Below are positions 15,765 through 23,021 of a stretch of DNA of 38,152 nt, piece after piece. The DNA is from Bacteroidales bacterium (GTDB lineage: Bacteria > Bacteroidota > Bacteroidia > Bacteroidales > Muribaculaceae). A program made the position numbers and the translations under genes. Location of the stretch: assembly GCA_003150235.1 (NCBI GenBank), contig QAMW01000026.1, positions 1 through 38,152 of the forward strand, in the 5' to 3' direction. Numbering within the stretch: the stretch's first letter is position 1; each line of letters begins with the position of its first letter. The notes below the pieces were generated by a model. That model saw only the letters and a list, made by a program, of their open reading frames with translations, was not told the DNA's origin and did no database searches.

Positions 15765-15810
15765 ATCCCGTCATCTCCGATAGCATAGAGACTGTCGGAA
15801 ATGACGGGAT
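15765..15810 (+). terminator. Long hairpin after the LamG lipoprotein gene
   Basis: ATCCCGTCAT (15765-15774) pairs with ATGACGGGAT (15801-15810), and TCCGATAG pairs with CTGTCGGA inside with one wobble, giving an 18-bp stem with one C/A internal mismatch and an 8-nt loop. TTTATC follows. It probably ends transcription of the upstream operon. It stands only 30 nt before the next start codon with no consensus promoter between, so partial read-through or mRNA processing is also possible. Confidence 0.6.
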
Positions 15811-15840
15811 TTATCAACATTAACCATATATCGATCAACA

Positions 15841-17328
15841 ATGAAAAAGACCATAGTCACCACACTGCTGCTTCTATCGGCATTGACATTCCATGTCGCC
15901 GCTCAGACATCATCGGGCAATTTCGAGAAGTTCAGGCGCGAAAAGACCGAAGAGTTCAAAAAATGGCGACACGACAAGCAGACGGAGTTTGAGAAATACC
16001 GCCAACGTCTTAACGATGAGTTTGCCGACATGATGGAGCGCAGCTGGAAAAACTATGGCTCCTCCCCTGCCGAGAAACGCCGTGAACGCCCCGAACCGGT
16101 AAAGCCACTCGATGCCGACAATGTGAAACTTACCCGCCCACAGGAACTGCCGGTCGATGTAGTGACCCCTCCTGAACGTCCCATTCCTGACATTCCCGTT
16201 ACCCTCCCGCGTGTAACCCCGGGAAAATCCGTGACTTACCCCGTCAATTTCACTTTCTATCATACCCCTTGCGGCATAAACAATTTCGACACCTCGGCAC
16301 TCTCCTTTGACAACCTATCGTCAAAGTCACTTGCCGCCGCATGGCGCCGTCTCAGCAATCACGCCGACAGCGAGACACTCCTTGACGACTGCCTGCGACT
16401 CCGCGAAGAGCTGAACCTCTGCGACTACGGCTACATGAAACTTATCGAGGCGATGGCGGCAAAGCTCTATCCGCGTTCTGCCGACAAGCAGGCGTTTCTG
16501 ACCGTATTTCTCCTGAACCAGTCAGGTTACGACGCAAAACTTGCCAATCGTGGCAACCGGCTCTGCACCCTGTTTCATCCGAGCCATCAGATATATTCAA
16601 GACCATTTTTCACGCTCAACAATAAAAAATATTTCGTCAGCGGCGACCTTGCCGAAAGTACCGCATCGCTAAATGTTTGTGATCTCGACTTCCGCAGCGG
16701 CGCCACTCCGATAAGAATGGTCATGAACCGCATACCGGCTTTCGCCCCCCGCGCCGGGCGACAACCCTCCTACTCGTCTGCACTATGGAAAATGGCTCCT
16801 CCTGTCAAGGTCGAGGTCAATCCTTCCGTGATAGAGTTCATGAACGATTACCCGCTGCTCGACTGGCAGCTATACGGACTCTCGCAGCTGAGTGCTCCCA
16901 TAAAATCAAGTATATGTCAGGCACTCGCAGTGATTACCGAGGGGATGAACGAGGTCGAGGCGGTCAATACCTTGCTCGACTATATGCAGTTCGGCTTCAA
17001 CTATATGACCGACGGCGACCAGTTCGGATATGAGAAGCCTTTCTTCTTCGACGAGAATTTCTACTATCCCGCCAACGACTGCGAGGACCGCGCCATATTG
17101 TTTGCCCGGCTTGTGAAATCGCTGCTCGGTCTTGATGTGGTGTACCTCAACTATCCGCGTCATCTCGCCACCGCCGTGAAATTTTCTTCCGACATCAAAG
17201 GCACATACGTGCTTGTCGACGGTGAGAAATACTTTGTATGTGACCCCACATGCCTACACGGGAAGGCAGGCACTCTTGCCGCCGTCTACTCCAACTCGCG
17301 CCCGAAAGTCGTTAAAATCACCGAATGA
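15841..17328 (+). CDS. Exported transglutaminase-like protein
   Basis: A 495-residue protein with a signal peptide (cleavage after about residue 21, HVAAQ). A highly charged helical segment (25-60, repeats of KFRREKTEEF type) is followed by a Pro-rich spacer and an uncharacterised central region. The C-terminal part has the papain-like transglutaminase triad: Cys414 in NDCEDRA, His441 in YPRHLATAV and Asp468 in VCDPTC. Bacterial members of this fold are often proteases or amide hydrolases rather than cross-linkers. It heads a five-gene operon and overlaps the CHASE2 gene by 4 bp (ATGA). It may act on an envelope protein under control of that sensor, which is inference. Confidence 0.75.
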   Translation: MKKTIVTTLLLLSALTFHVAAQTSSGNFEKFRREKTEEFKKWRHDKQTEFEKYRQRLNDEFADMMERSWKNYGSSPAEKRRERPEPVKPLDADNVKLTRPQELPVDVVTPPERPIPDIPVTLPRVTPGKSVTYPVNFTFYHTPCGINNFDTSALSFDNLSSKSLAAAWRRLSNHADSETLLDDCLRLREELNLCDYGYMKLIEAMAAKLYPRSADKQAFLTVFLLNQSGYDAKLANRGNRLCTLFHPSHQIYSRPFFTLNNKKYFVSGDLAESTASLNVCDLDFRSGATPIRMVMNRIPAFAPRAGRQPSYSSALWKMAPPVKVEVNPSVIEFMNDYPLLDWQLYGLSQLSAPIKSSICQALAVITEGMNEVEAVNTLLDYMQFGFNYMTDGDQFGYEKPFFFDENFYYPANDCEDRAILFARLVKSLLGLDVVYLNYPRHLATAVKFSSDIKGTYVLVDGEKYFVCDPTCLHGKAGTLAAVYSNSRPKVVKITE

Positions 17329-18587
17329 AAAAGCTCTGCCGTAAAATAATGTCATTGCCGCTATGGCTCAGAGGCATCGTGGTCACGCTGCTGGCATTCC
17401 TCATATCCTGGATTGCGGTCTATGACCTTATGTCGGTATCTTTTTTCTCCCCGATGGAGAAAGCCGCCGATTTCCGCTTCAGCGATTTCTATACTCTCGT
17501 GGCTAATGACCGCGCGGTAAAGACACTCCATCCCTCGATAGTCATCATCGCAGTTGACGGGTGCAACCGTCGCGAGATTGCCGCCACGCTTGACGACATC
17601 AATTACTGTATGCCTGCCGCCACAGGACTCGACATCGCCTTTTCAGAGCCGCGTGACACTCTCGATGACCCGCTTGCGGAGGCGATAGCGTCATTTCCCG
17701 GAATAATATTACCGGTATTCGCCAAGGAGACCGCCGATGGTGATTACACCGTATCACATCAGTCTTATTACGACCGCTTCGCCCCCGATGATGCCGTGTT
17801 TGCCGCCGTTAACATCGAGGGAGAAAAAGAGTCGCGGTTTACAGTAAGGGAGTTTCTGCCACTCTTCCCCTCCACGGCTGAGAACGATGCAATCCCCTCT
17901 CTTTCCTACGCCCTTGTCACCAAGGCGTCACCCGGTATTGCCGGTGAGATGAGCCGCCGCGACTTCGGCAGCGAGGCTCTGCGCTACGCATCGCGTGAAT
18001 TTGAGATACTGTCGCCCGATGAGATTCTTGACAATCAGGAGATGATTGAGGGAAAAATCGTGATTGTGGGGAAAGTCCGTGATGCAGGCGACCTTCACTC
18101 TACACCGCTCGACAATTTCACTCCGGGTGTGCTTATCCACGCCTGCGCGGCGGCGACAATGCTTGACGGCGACTTCACGCGCCGCCTCACCCCTGTGGAA
18201 AGCTGGCTTATCGCCACAGTCGCCTGCTATCTTGTAGTGCTACTCAGCCTCTATCTGGCAAGCCACACTCTCGGTGACCTTATAGTCAGGGGAATCCAGC
18301 TTGCCGTCCTCTATCTGATGATTTTGACCGGCACACTGACGTACACGCGCTTCAATATCGACCTCGACTTCGCCAATGCAATGCTCATGACTTCGCTCGG
18401 GGTCGTGGCTTGCGACCTGTTTAACGGCATTTTTGCCGACGACGGTATCCTTGTGCTCGGTCAGGAAAAAATCCATGGATTGATAATACACACTAAACAT
18501 ATCACGAATGAGTTTTACAAAAAATACATTTTTAAGAGTGTTGCCGACTCTTCTGCTAATGATGACGGCAGCATCGCCCGTCCTTGA
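17325..18587 (+). CDS. CHASE2-domain membrane protein without an output domain
   Basis: A 420-residue inner-membrane protein. One transmembrane helix (about 14-36) leads to a large extracytoplasmic CHASE2 domain (about 40-285) recognisable by SIVIIAVDGCNRREI, TGLDIAFSEPRDTLDDPLAEAI, YALVTKASP, IVIVGKVRDAGDLHSTPLDNFTPGVLIHACAA. Three helices follow (about 291-312, 320-341, 346-365), as in CHASE2 sensors. Such sensors normally end in an adenylate cyclase, kinase or GGDEF domain; here only about 50 unremarkable residues remain, so it must signal through a partner or act structurally. It is coupled to the upstream transglutaminase-like gene, and its 3' end overlaps the FecR-like gene by 80 bp. 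Confidence 0.82.
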   Translation: MKKLCRKIMSLPLWLRGIVVTLLAFLISWIAVYDLMSVSFFSPMEKAADFRFSDFYTLVANDRAVKTLHPSIVIIAVDGCNRREIAATLDDINYCMPAATGLDIAFSEPRDTLDDPLAEAIASFPGIILPVFAKETADGDYTVSHQSYYDRFAPDDAVFAAVNIEGEKESRFTVREFLPLFPSTAENDAIPSLSYALVTKASPGIAGEMSRRDFGSEALRYASREFEILSPDEILDNQEMIEGKIVIVGKVRDAGDLHSTPLDNFTPGVLIHACAAATMLDGDFTRRLTPVESWLIATVACYLVVLLSLYLASHTLGDLIVRGIQLAVLYLMILTGTLTYTRFNIDLDFANAMLMTSLGVVACDLFNGIFADDGILVLGQEKIHGLIIHTKHITNEFYKKYIFKSVADSSANDDGSIARP

Positions 18588-19350
18588 AGCGGCATTAAAA
18601 GTTTACAAGACAAAGGGCGATGTCACGCTCCGCGCCGGTAACCGGTGGACCGCCCTGCAGAGGCGCGCCGAAGTGAAGCCGGGCGACATGCTGCGCATAC
18701 CCTCGGGAGGCGCGGTGGATATACTCGACACCGACACCCGCCGTCTATACTCCTCCCTGTCGTCGGGTGACATCTCTGTCAAATCACTGATAGAAGCGGC
18801 TGTAAAAGATGCCGCCGGTGTCACGCGCAAGACCAACAACAGGATTCTCGCATCGGTCAGCGAGAGCGGCAATGCGCGCAAATCACGTTTCGGAAGCGCC
18901 GGACTGTCGATGCACGACACCGATGCCGGGACAAGCGCACTGACCGCACTTGACCCGTCGGTGCCATATCTGCGCCGGCTGATGAACCTCCCCGCCGATG
19001 CCCCCTATGATGATTACAGCGACATCATACTTATCAGGCGCGACATCGACGGCAGCGACGAGTCGTTTAATTTCGCCGTGTTCAATACCCTCGACTCACC
19101 GCTCTTTATTAATATAATCGACCAGAACGACGACGGCGGCATCAACTTTTATTTTGACGAAAATCCACTTGTCAGCCCGCGTGGCGAGACCGTAATCCGG
19201 GAGTACAGGTATATTCTCCCCGAAGACCGCACAGGATATATCGTCATCGCCTCCGACCGGCAGTTTACCGCCGGTGATATCCGCACAATCCTGAAAGGAG
19301 AGTCGCCCGCAGCCGGAGGCAATTTCTTCTACTCCCTTCTCCGCATCTAA
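18508..19350 (+). CDS. Exported FecR-like protein
   Basis: A 280-residue secreted protein. The ATG at 18508 is preferred despite an 80-bp overlap with the CHASE2 gene, because it gives a complete signal peptide (FLRVLPTLLLMMTAASPVLEA). The first mature segment (KVYKTKGDVTLRAGNRWTAL through KPGDMLRIPSGGAVDILD) matches the FecR-type beta domain that senses or binds ligands in the periplasm. A low-complexity middle leads to a beta-rich C-terminal part (about 190-270, FNFAVFNTLDSPLFINIID.. to REYRYILPEDRTGYIVIASD) that resembles DUF4384-like domains. FecR-like and CHASE2 proteins are often neighbours in other bacteria, which supports a functional pair. Confidence 0.65.
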   Translation: MSFTKNTFLRVLPTLLLMMTAASPVLEAALKVYKTKGDVTLRAGNRWTALQRRAEVKPGDMLRIPSGGAVDILDTDTRRLYSSLSSGDISVKSLIEAAVKDAAGVTRKTNNRILASVSESGNARKSRFGSAGLSMHDTDAGTSALTALDPSVPYLRRLMNLPADAPYDDYSDIILIRRDIDGSDESFNFAVFNTLDSPLFINIIDQNDDGGINFYFDENPLVSPRGETVIREYRYILPEDRTGYIVIASDRQFTAGDIRTILKGESPAAGGNFFYSLLRI

Positions 19351-19384
19351 TACCGTATTTACCAATCTTTAAACATACAAGACA

Positions 19385-20587
19385 ATGACAATCAAAAAGT
19401 TTGACTCCAATTTTGACATCGCGCTATGGATTATCTTCATAGCCCTCGGCATCGCGTCATGGTTTCTATGCAAAAACCTCAGCGCGCCTGAATATGAGCG
19501 TGTCGACAACCCGATAGTGAAAGCCTATACCTATACCGATGACGACGGCGATGTTGTCGAGTCGCAATACGAGGCGGTGTGGCATCATAAAAACTTTTCA
19601 TCACCAAGCATAGTCCTTTACGATGGAAGCCGTGACAAGGCATTCGAAATCAAAGATGAATATCTGCCGGAATATGAGAGTTTAATGCCGGAAAGCCGCT
19701 ACGGCGCGTTCTTTTACCGGTGGTTCTGGGTGATGTTTGCTCTCTTTGTGATTGTTGCCGGATTGGTAGTCTACTATGTCGGCGGTGCTTTGCGCGACAC
19801 TATTCTCTATAATAAAATCAAAAGCAACCCGACATTTGCCGATGTCGCATATTTCCTTTATACCGACCGTGTGTGCAAGCGCGATGACGTGAGAGCTCTT
19901 ATCCCCGCGACCATCGACAGTTATATCAAAAATCAGATACCTCAACTGGCTAAGAAATATCCCCAATCGTTTGTAAATCTGGTTATCAGTCTCCTTTGCG
20001 AAATCAAGCGTCAAAATGACACAAAGATTAAATTTTTCCTCCAATATCTTGAAAACACAAAAGACCAGCTTGAATACCTGAAAGTTTTGTCGGCATACTG
20101 GGCATCACCCGAAAGAACTCATCCCGATGCAGCAAAATATCGCGAAAGAGTGGACTTCCTCCGTCAGAAGAAATATATAAAGATTGAAAGCACAGTCACT
20201 CCGCAAGAAGTGGCGGAGATTGTAACCCGACAACTCAACAAGCTCTTCACAGATATAATGGGCAGCGAAGTATTCTCATTTCAAGCTTATGAATCCACAA
20301 TGCTCGATAATTTCAAGCTTAACGGCAGCATATTTGTAAAGGTTGAGACGGAAAATACACCGCGCACCTTCACTTGGAGCGGCGAAGGATATAAGGATAT
20401 CGAATTTCCGGGCATAGACATTAGAGTCACAATATATCATTACGTACAAAAGGAGAAAAAGATTCTTTGGAATAAGTTGCTTGAGCCTAAATGTACTTAC
20501 GAGGCTGAAACCCTGAAAATCTCCGACCTTTACGACAACATGATTAAAAAGACCCTTGAATCATTTGACGAAGAATTAAAAAAATGA
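19385..20587 (+). CDS. Two-helix membrane protein of unknown function
   Basis: Not recognised. 400 residues with transmembrane helices at about 10-28 and 111-133; the loop between them (about 30-108) would be extracytoplasmic, with an acidic DDDGDVVESQ segment. The large rest (135-400) would be cytoplasmic, mostly helical and charged in the first part, then beta-rich (about 300-365: SIFVKVETENTPRTFTWSG..). It starts 34 nt after the FecR-like gene and overlaps the next gene by 4 bp, so it belongs to the same operon. The topology would let it relay signals between envelope and cytoplasm, which is speculative. Confidence 0.7.
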   Translation: MTIKKFDSNFDIALWIIFIALGIASWFLCKNLSAPEYERVDNPIVKAYTYTDDDGDVVESQYEAVWHHKNFSSPSIVLYDGSRDKAFEIKDEYLPEYESLMPESRYGAFFYRWFWVMFALFVIVAGLVVYYVGGALRDTILYNKIKSNPTFADVAYFLYTDRVCKRDDVRALIPATIDSYIKNQIPQLAKKYPQSFVNLVISLLCEIKRQNDTKIKFFLQYLENTKDQLEYLKVLSAYWASPERTHPDAAKYRERVDFLRQKKYIKIESTVTPQEVAEIVTRQLNKLFTDIMGSEVFSFQAYESTMLDNFKLNGSIFVKVETENTPRTFTWSGEGYKDIEFPGIDIRVTIYHYVQKEKKILWNKLLEPKCTYEAETLKISDLYDNMIKKTLESFDEELKK

Positions 20588-21375
20588 AAGCACCTGCTAT
20601 TTTCCTGCTGCTTCTGTCATTCCTGTGCGGAAATGCCGGAGCCACAATATCGTTTACCGATTCCATTACGGGTGTCACACTGAACCTCCCCGACAGTGCG
20701 GTTATCAAGGAATCGTCCAAAGTCGCTTACAAGAAACTGAGTGTCGAACTGCCCGGAGGCGCATATCTGTCCGCATATTCTGTCCGCAATCCGAAAGACG
20801 AGACCTATACGTGGTCTTACATGAATGATTTCGACAAGTCTTATGGCACTCCATTCAAAAAAGAAAAATTGTCGGGTGATGTCGACGGCTGGAGGAGAAT
20901 ATACGGCTTCAAAACCGCCGACGGCACTCCCTACGTGCGTTGCGTCACCCTTATACGTGGAGAGAATTACGCATTTTACATTGAGGAAAACGCTTGGTCG
21001 GCAGATAAACTCATCTCGCCCGAACTTGTCCAAAATTCCGTATTCCCTTCCGCCGTTGCCAATAACGTCAAGGGAGGGAGACGACATGAAGCCTATAACC
21101 ATTTTAAAGATTACATCTGCATAATCGTACTTGTCCTCTTAGGCATAGCTCTCCGCTTTGCACGTGAATCTTTATCCCATGTGGTAAAATGGACAATCAT
21201 CGTGCTTTTCGGAATAATCCAGCTTATAGTCGATTATAAAATTAGCTATATCACGCTATGGATAAGTATCTGCTCGGGAGTGACATGCTCGGCAATCACC
21301 TATCTGCTCCTATATTGCCCCACATGGGATGACTTCTTTAACCGCCTCGAAAAAATCATTGGCAAAGCCGACTGA
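20584..21375 (+). CDS. Exported-domain protein with three C-terminal membrane helices
   Basis: Not recognised. 263 residues: an N-terminal signal sequence (about 1-20, LLLLSFLCGNAGA), an extracytoplasmic domain (21-170) of mixed beta strands, then three hydrophobic helices (about 178-195, 203-220 and 224-247) and a short charged tail. It is the last gene of the operon that starts at 15841, overlapping the previous gene in ATGA. The size and topology suggest an accessory part of a membrane complex with the CHASE2 and two-helix proteins. No enzymatic motif is visible. Confidence 0.7.
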   Translation: MKAPAIFLLLLSFLCGNAGATISFTDSITGVTLNLPDSAVIKESSKVAYKKLSVELPGGAYLSAYSVRNPKDETYTWSYMNDFDKSYGTPFKKEKLSGDVDGWRRIYGFKTADGTPYVRCVTLIRGENYAFYIEENAWSADKLISPELVQNSVFPSAVANNVKGGRRHEAYNHFKDYICIIVLVLLGIALRFARESLSHVVKWTIIVLFGIIQLIVDYKISYITLWISICSGVTCSAITYLLLYCPTWDDFFNRLEKIIGKAD

Positions 21376-21397
21376 CCCCAATCAGTCTATAAATCAC

Positions 21398-21432
21398 CGC
21401 GTAGCCGTAGGGGCGGCTGTAATGCCGCCCGC
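21398..21432 (+). repeat. 35-nt hairpin repeat, left of the glycosidase-like gene
   Basis: Contains CGCGTAGCCGTAGGGGCG and the stem GGGCGGC/GCCGCCC with a 6-nt loop. Its reverse complement recurs at 22849-22883 with 30 of 35 positions identical. Two of the five differences are a compensating base-pair swap in the stem. Confidence 0.8.
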
Positions 21433-21519
21433 TACCACGCGTGACCCTCAACACCTAAAAATCAATCTGTCGCTTCTGACGCTCTGTCCTTCTGTATCCT
21501 TAAATCTCCGGAAAATTTC

Positions 21520-21527
21520 TATCTTTG
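21520..21527 (+). promoter_or_regulatory. -7 box for the glycosidase-like gene
   Basis: TATCTTTG sits 15 nt before the ATG at 21542, a typical distance for a short-leader Bacteroidales promoter. There is no clear TTG at the expected -33 distance. Confidence 0.5.
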
Positions 21528-21541
21528 CAAAAAGCATAGTT

Positions 21542-22648
21542 ATGAAAGGATTAAATGTCTGTTTAGTGAGTTTATTGATGATTGCCATGAGTCACATTGC
21601 CGCAGGTGCCACCATTCCGGTGCGCGGTGTCGTTTATGATGTAGGTTTGAATTACTCCGGTACCTTGTCGGTGGCTGAGTTTGACTCGGCGCGTGTAGCC
21701 TATGATATGGGAGTGATTAGGAATATACTCCGATGCAACTCCGTGAGAATAGAAGGCGAGGATATCGAGCGGCTTGCAAGAGCCTCGGAGATTGCGAGCG
21801 CCAACGGACTGAAAGTGCTGTTCAATCCTTGGAAAATGAATGCCGGTGCCGATGAGACAGTGCGCTATATGACTGATGCCGCTAAAACCGCACAAAAACT
21901 GTTGGAGAAAAATATCGACATTGTTTTTGTGGCAGGATGCGAATATTCGATGTTTAGCAAAGGCACCATTCCCGGGGAGACGATGATGGAGCGGATGCAA
22001 TGGCTCATGTCGCTCGGACAATCGCCGGAAACCGCACAGGCAAAACTCCAGGAAATGTCTGACCGCCTTAACCCTATTCTTGCGGATATATGTAAAGGTG
22101 TGCGCCGACATTTCACGGGATTGCTCACATACGCGTCGCTCCCGATGGAAAATGTCGACTGGAATCTGTTTGACATCGTGGGAATCGACTATTACCGAAC
22201 CTCCGAAAGTGCGGAAGAATATGTAGCGGGGATTGACCGTTACCGCCTCGGCAAACCGGTATGGGTCATGGAGGTAGGATGCTGTGCCTACGAGGGTGCG
22301 GCTAAATTAGGAAGCGGCGGATTCGCCATTTTCAAAGGCACTGATGCCGAGGGTAATGCAATTTACGAAGGAGGCGTGACACCGCAACGAAGCGAAAACG
22401 AGCAAGCCGATTATGTAGAGGAACAAATCACGCTGCTTGATCGCGCGAAAGTCGACGGTGTATTTATATTCGTATTCTCTTTCCCGGTGTATCCCTACGA
22501 TGCAGAAGGCATTGACTACGACATGCTGTCGTTTGCGCTCGTGAAGTCATTCCCCGCCAGCGACCCTCACGGGAAACGCATCCCGTCATGGGTGCCAAAA
22601 CAGGCATTCTACCGCCTCGGCTCCATCTACACCGCAATGGACAACTGA
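21542..22648 (+). CDS. Secreted TIM-barrel glycosidase-like protein
   Basis: A 368-residue protein starting at ATG 21542, where a signal peptide follows (MKGLNVCLVSLLMIAMSHIA, cleavage after about AGA); an open frame extends further upstream but only through repeat DNA. The strand-helix periodicity and two acidic sites, Glu134 in FVAGCEYSMF (end of strand 4) and Glu244 in VWVMEVGCCAYEGA (end of strand 7), fit a retaining clan GH-A glycoside hydrolase. FDIVGIDYYR (strand 6 region) also fits. The GCCAYEGAAKLGSGGF motif recalls a little-studied group of hypothetical proteins in other phyla. Substrate unknown. The stop codon lies inside a 26-bp sequence that recurs 246 bp downstream, and the gene is bracketed by inverted hairpin repeats. 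Confidence 0.7.
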   Translation: MKGLNVCLVSLLMIAMSHIAAGATIPVRGVVYDVGLNYSGTLSVAEFDSARVAYDMGVIRNILRCNSVRIEGEDIERLARASEIASANGLKVLFNPWKMNAGADETVRYMTDAAKTAQKLLEKNIDIVFVAGCEYSMFSKGTIPGETMMERMQWLMSLGQSPETAQAKLQEMSDRLNPILADICKGVRRHFTGLLTYASLPMENVDWNLFDIVGIDYYRTSESAEEYVAGIDRYRLGKPVWVMEVGCCAYEGAAKLGSGGFAIFKGTDAEGNAIYEGGVTPQRSENEQADYVEEQITLLDRAKVDGVFIFVFSFPVYPYDAEGIDYDMLSFALVKSFPASDPHGKRIPSWVPKQAFYRLGSIYTAMDN

Positions 22649-22668
22649 AATCTGAAAACTGACAACTC
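22643..22668 (+). repeat. 26-bp direct repeat, first copy
   Basis: Identical to 22889-22914. It begins AACTGAAATCTGAAAACTG and includes the TGA stop of the glycosidase-like gene. More degenerate ACTGACAACTCAA-like units follow to about 22700. Confidence 0.8.
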
Positions 22669-22706
22669 AAAACTCAAAACTGACAACTCCCGACTGACAA
22701 CTCTTT

Positions 22707-22883
22707 CCCCGTCAGGGGATAATCCAAACTTAGCCGTGGTGTTGAGCGTAGCGATACCCACGGAAGATTGCGCATGAAGGATGGTTTCCAGAGGAATCAT
22801 CTCAGAGTGCGGGGGATGATGCCCTGCGGGCAACACCACCCTCGCAACGCGGGCGCCCTTCCAGGCGCCCCTACAGCTACGCG
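22707..22883 (+). repeat. Hairpin-chain repeat, copy C
   Basis: A string of small stems: CCCCGTCAGGGG (22707-22718, like the first hairpin of copy B), CCGTGG..CCACGG around a GCGTAGCGATA word also found in copy A, TGCCCTGCGGGCA, and GGGCGCC/GGCGCCC at the end. The last 35 nt (22849-22883) are the inverted counterpart of 21398-21432. Like copies A and B it follows a gene, 58 nt after the stop. It fills most of the 373-bp gap before the guanylyltransferase gene; no coding sequence is seen. Confidence 0.7.
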
Positions 22884-22888
22884 CGACG

Positions 22889-22914
22889 AACTGAAATCTG
22901 AAAACTGACAACTC
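22889..22914 (+). repeat. 26-bp direct repeat, second copy
   Basis: Identical to 22643-22668, starting six bases after copy C ends. A 16-nt word TCTGTCCTTCTGTATC follows at about 22916 and also occurs at 21483 upstream of the glycosidase-like gene. Confidence 0.8.
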
Positions 22915-22961
22915 TTCTGTCCTTCTGTATCTCTGACAACTCAAAACTGGCAACTCAAATT

Positions 22962-22992
22962 TTTGCCTTTTCACAAATAATTGCTAACTTAG
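22962..22992 (+). promoter_or_regulatory. Promoter of the manC gene group
   Basis: TTTG (22962-22965), 19 bp and TAACTTAG (22985-22992) form a Bacteroidales promoter with one deviation in the -7 box. The start would be near 22999, giving a leader of about 23 nt. Confidence 0.6.
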
Positions 22993-23021
22993 CGAGACTT
23001 AATAACTTTTACTTAATTGGC

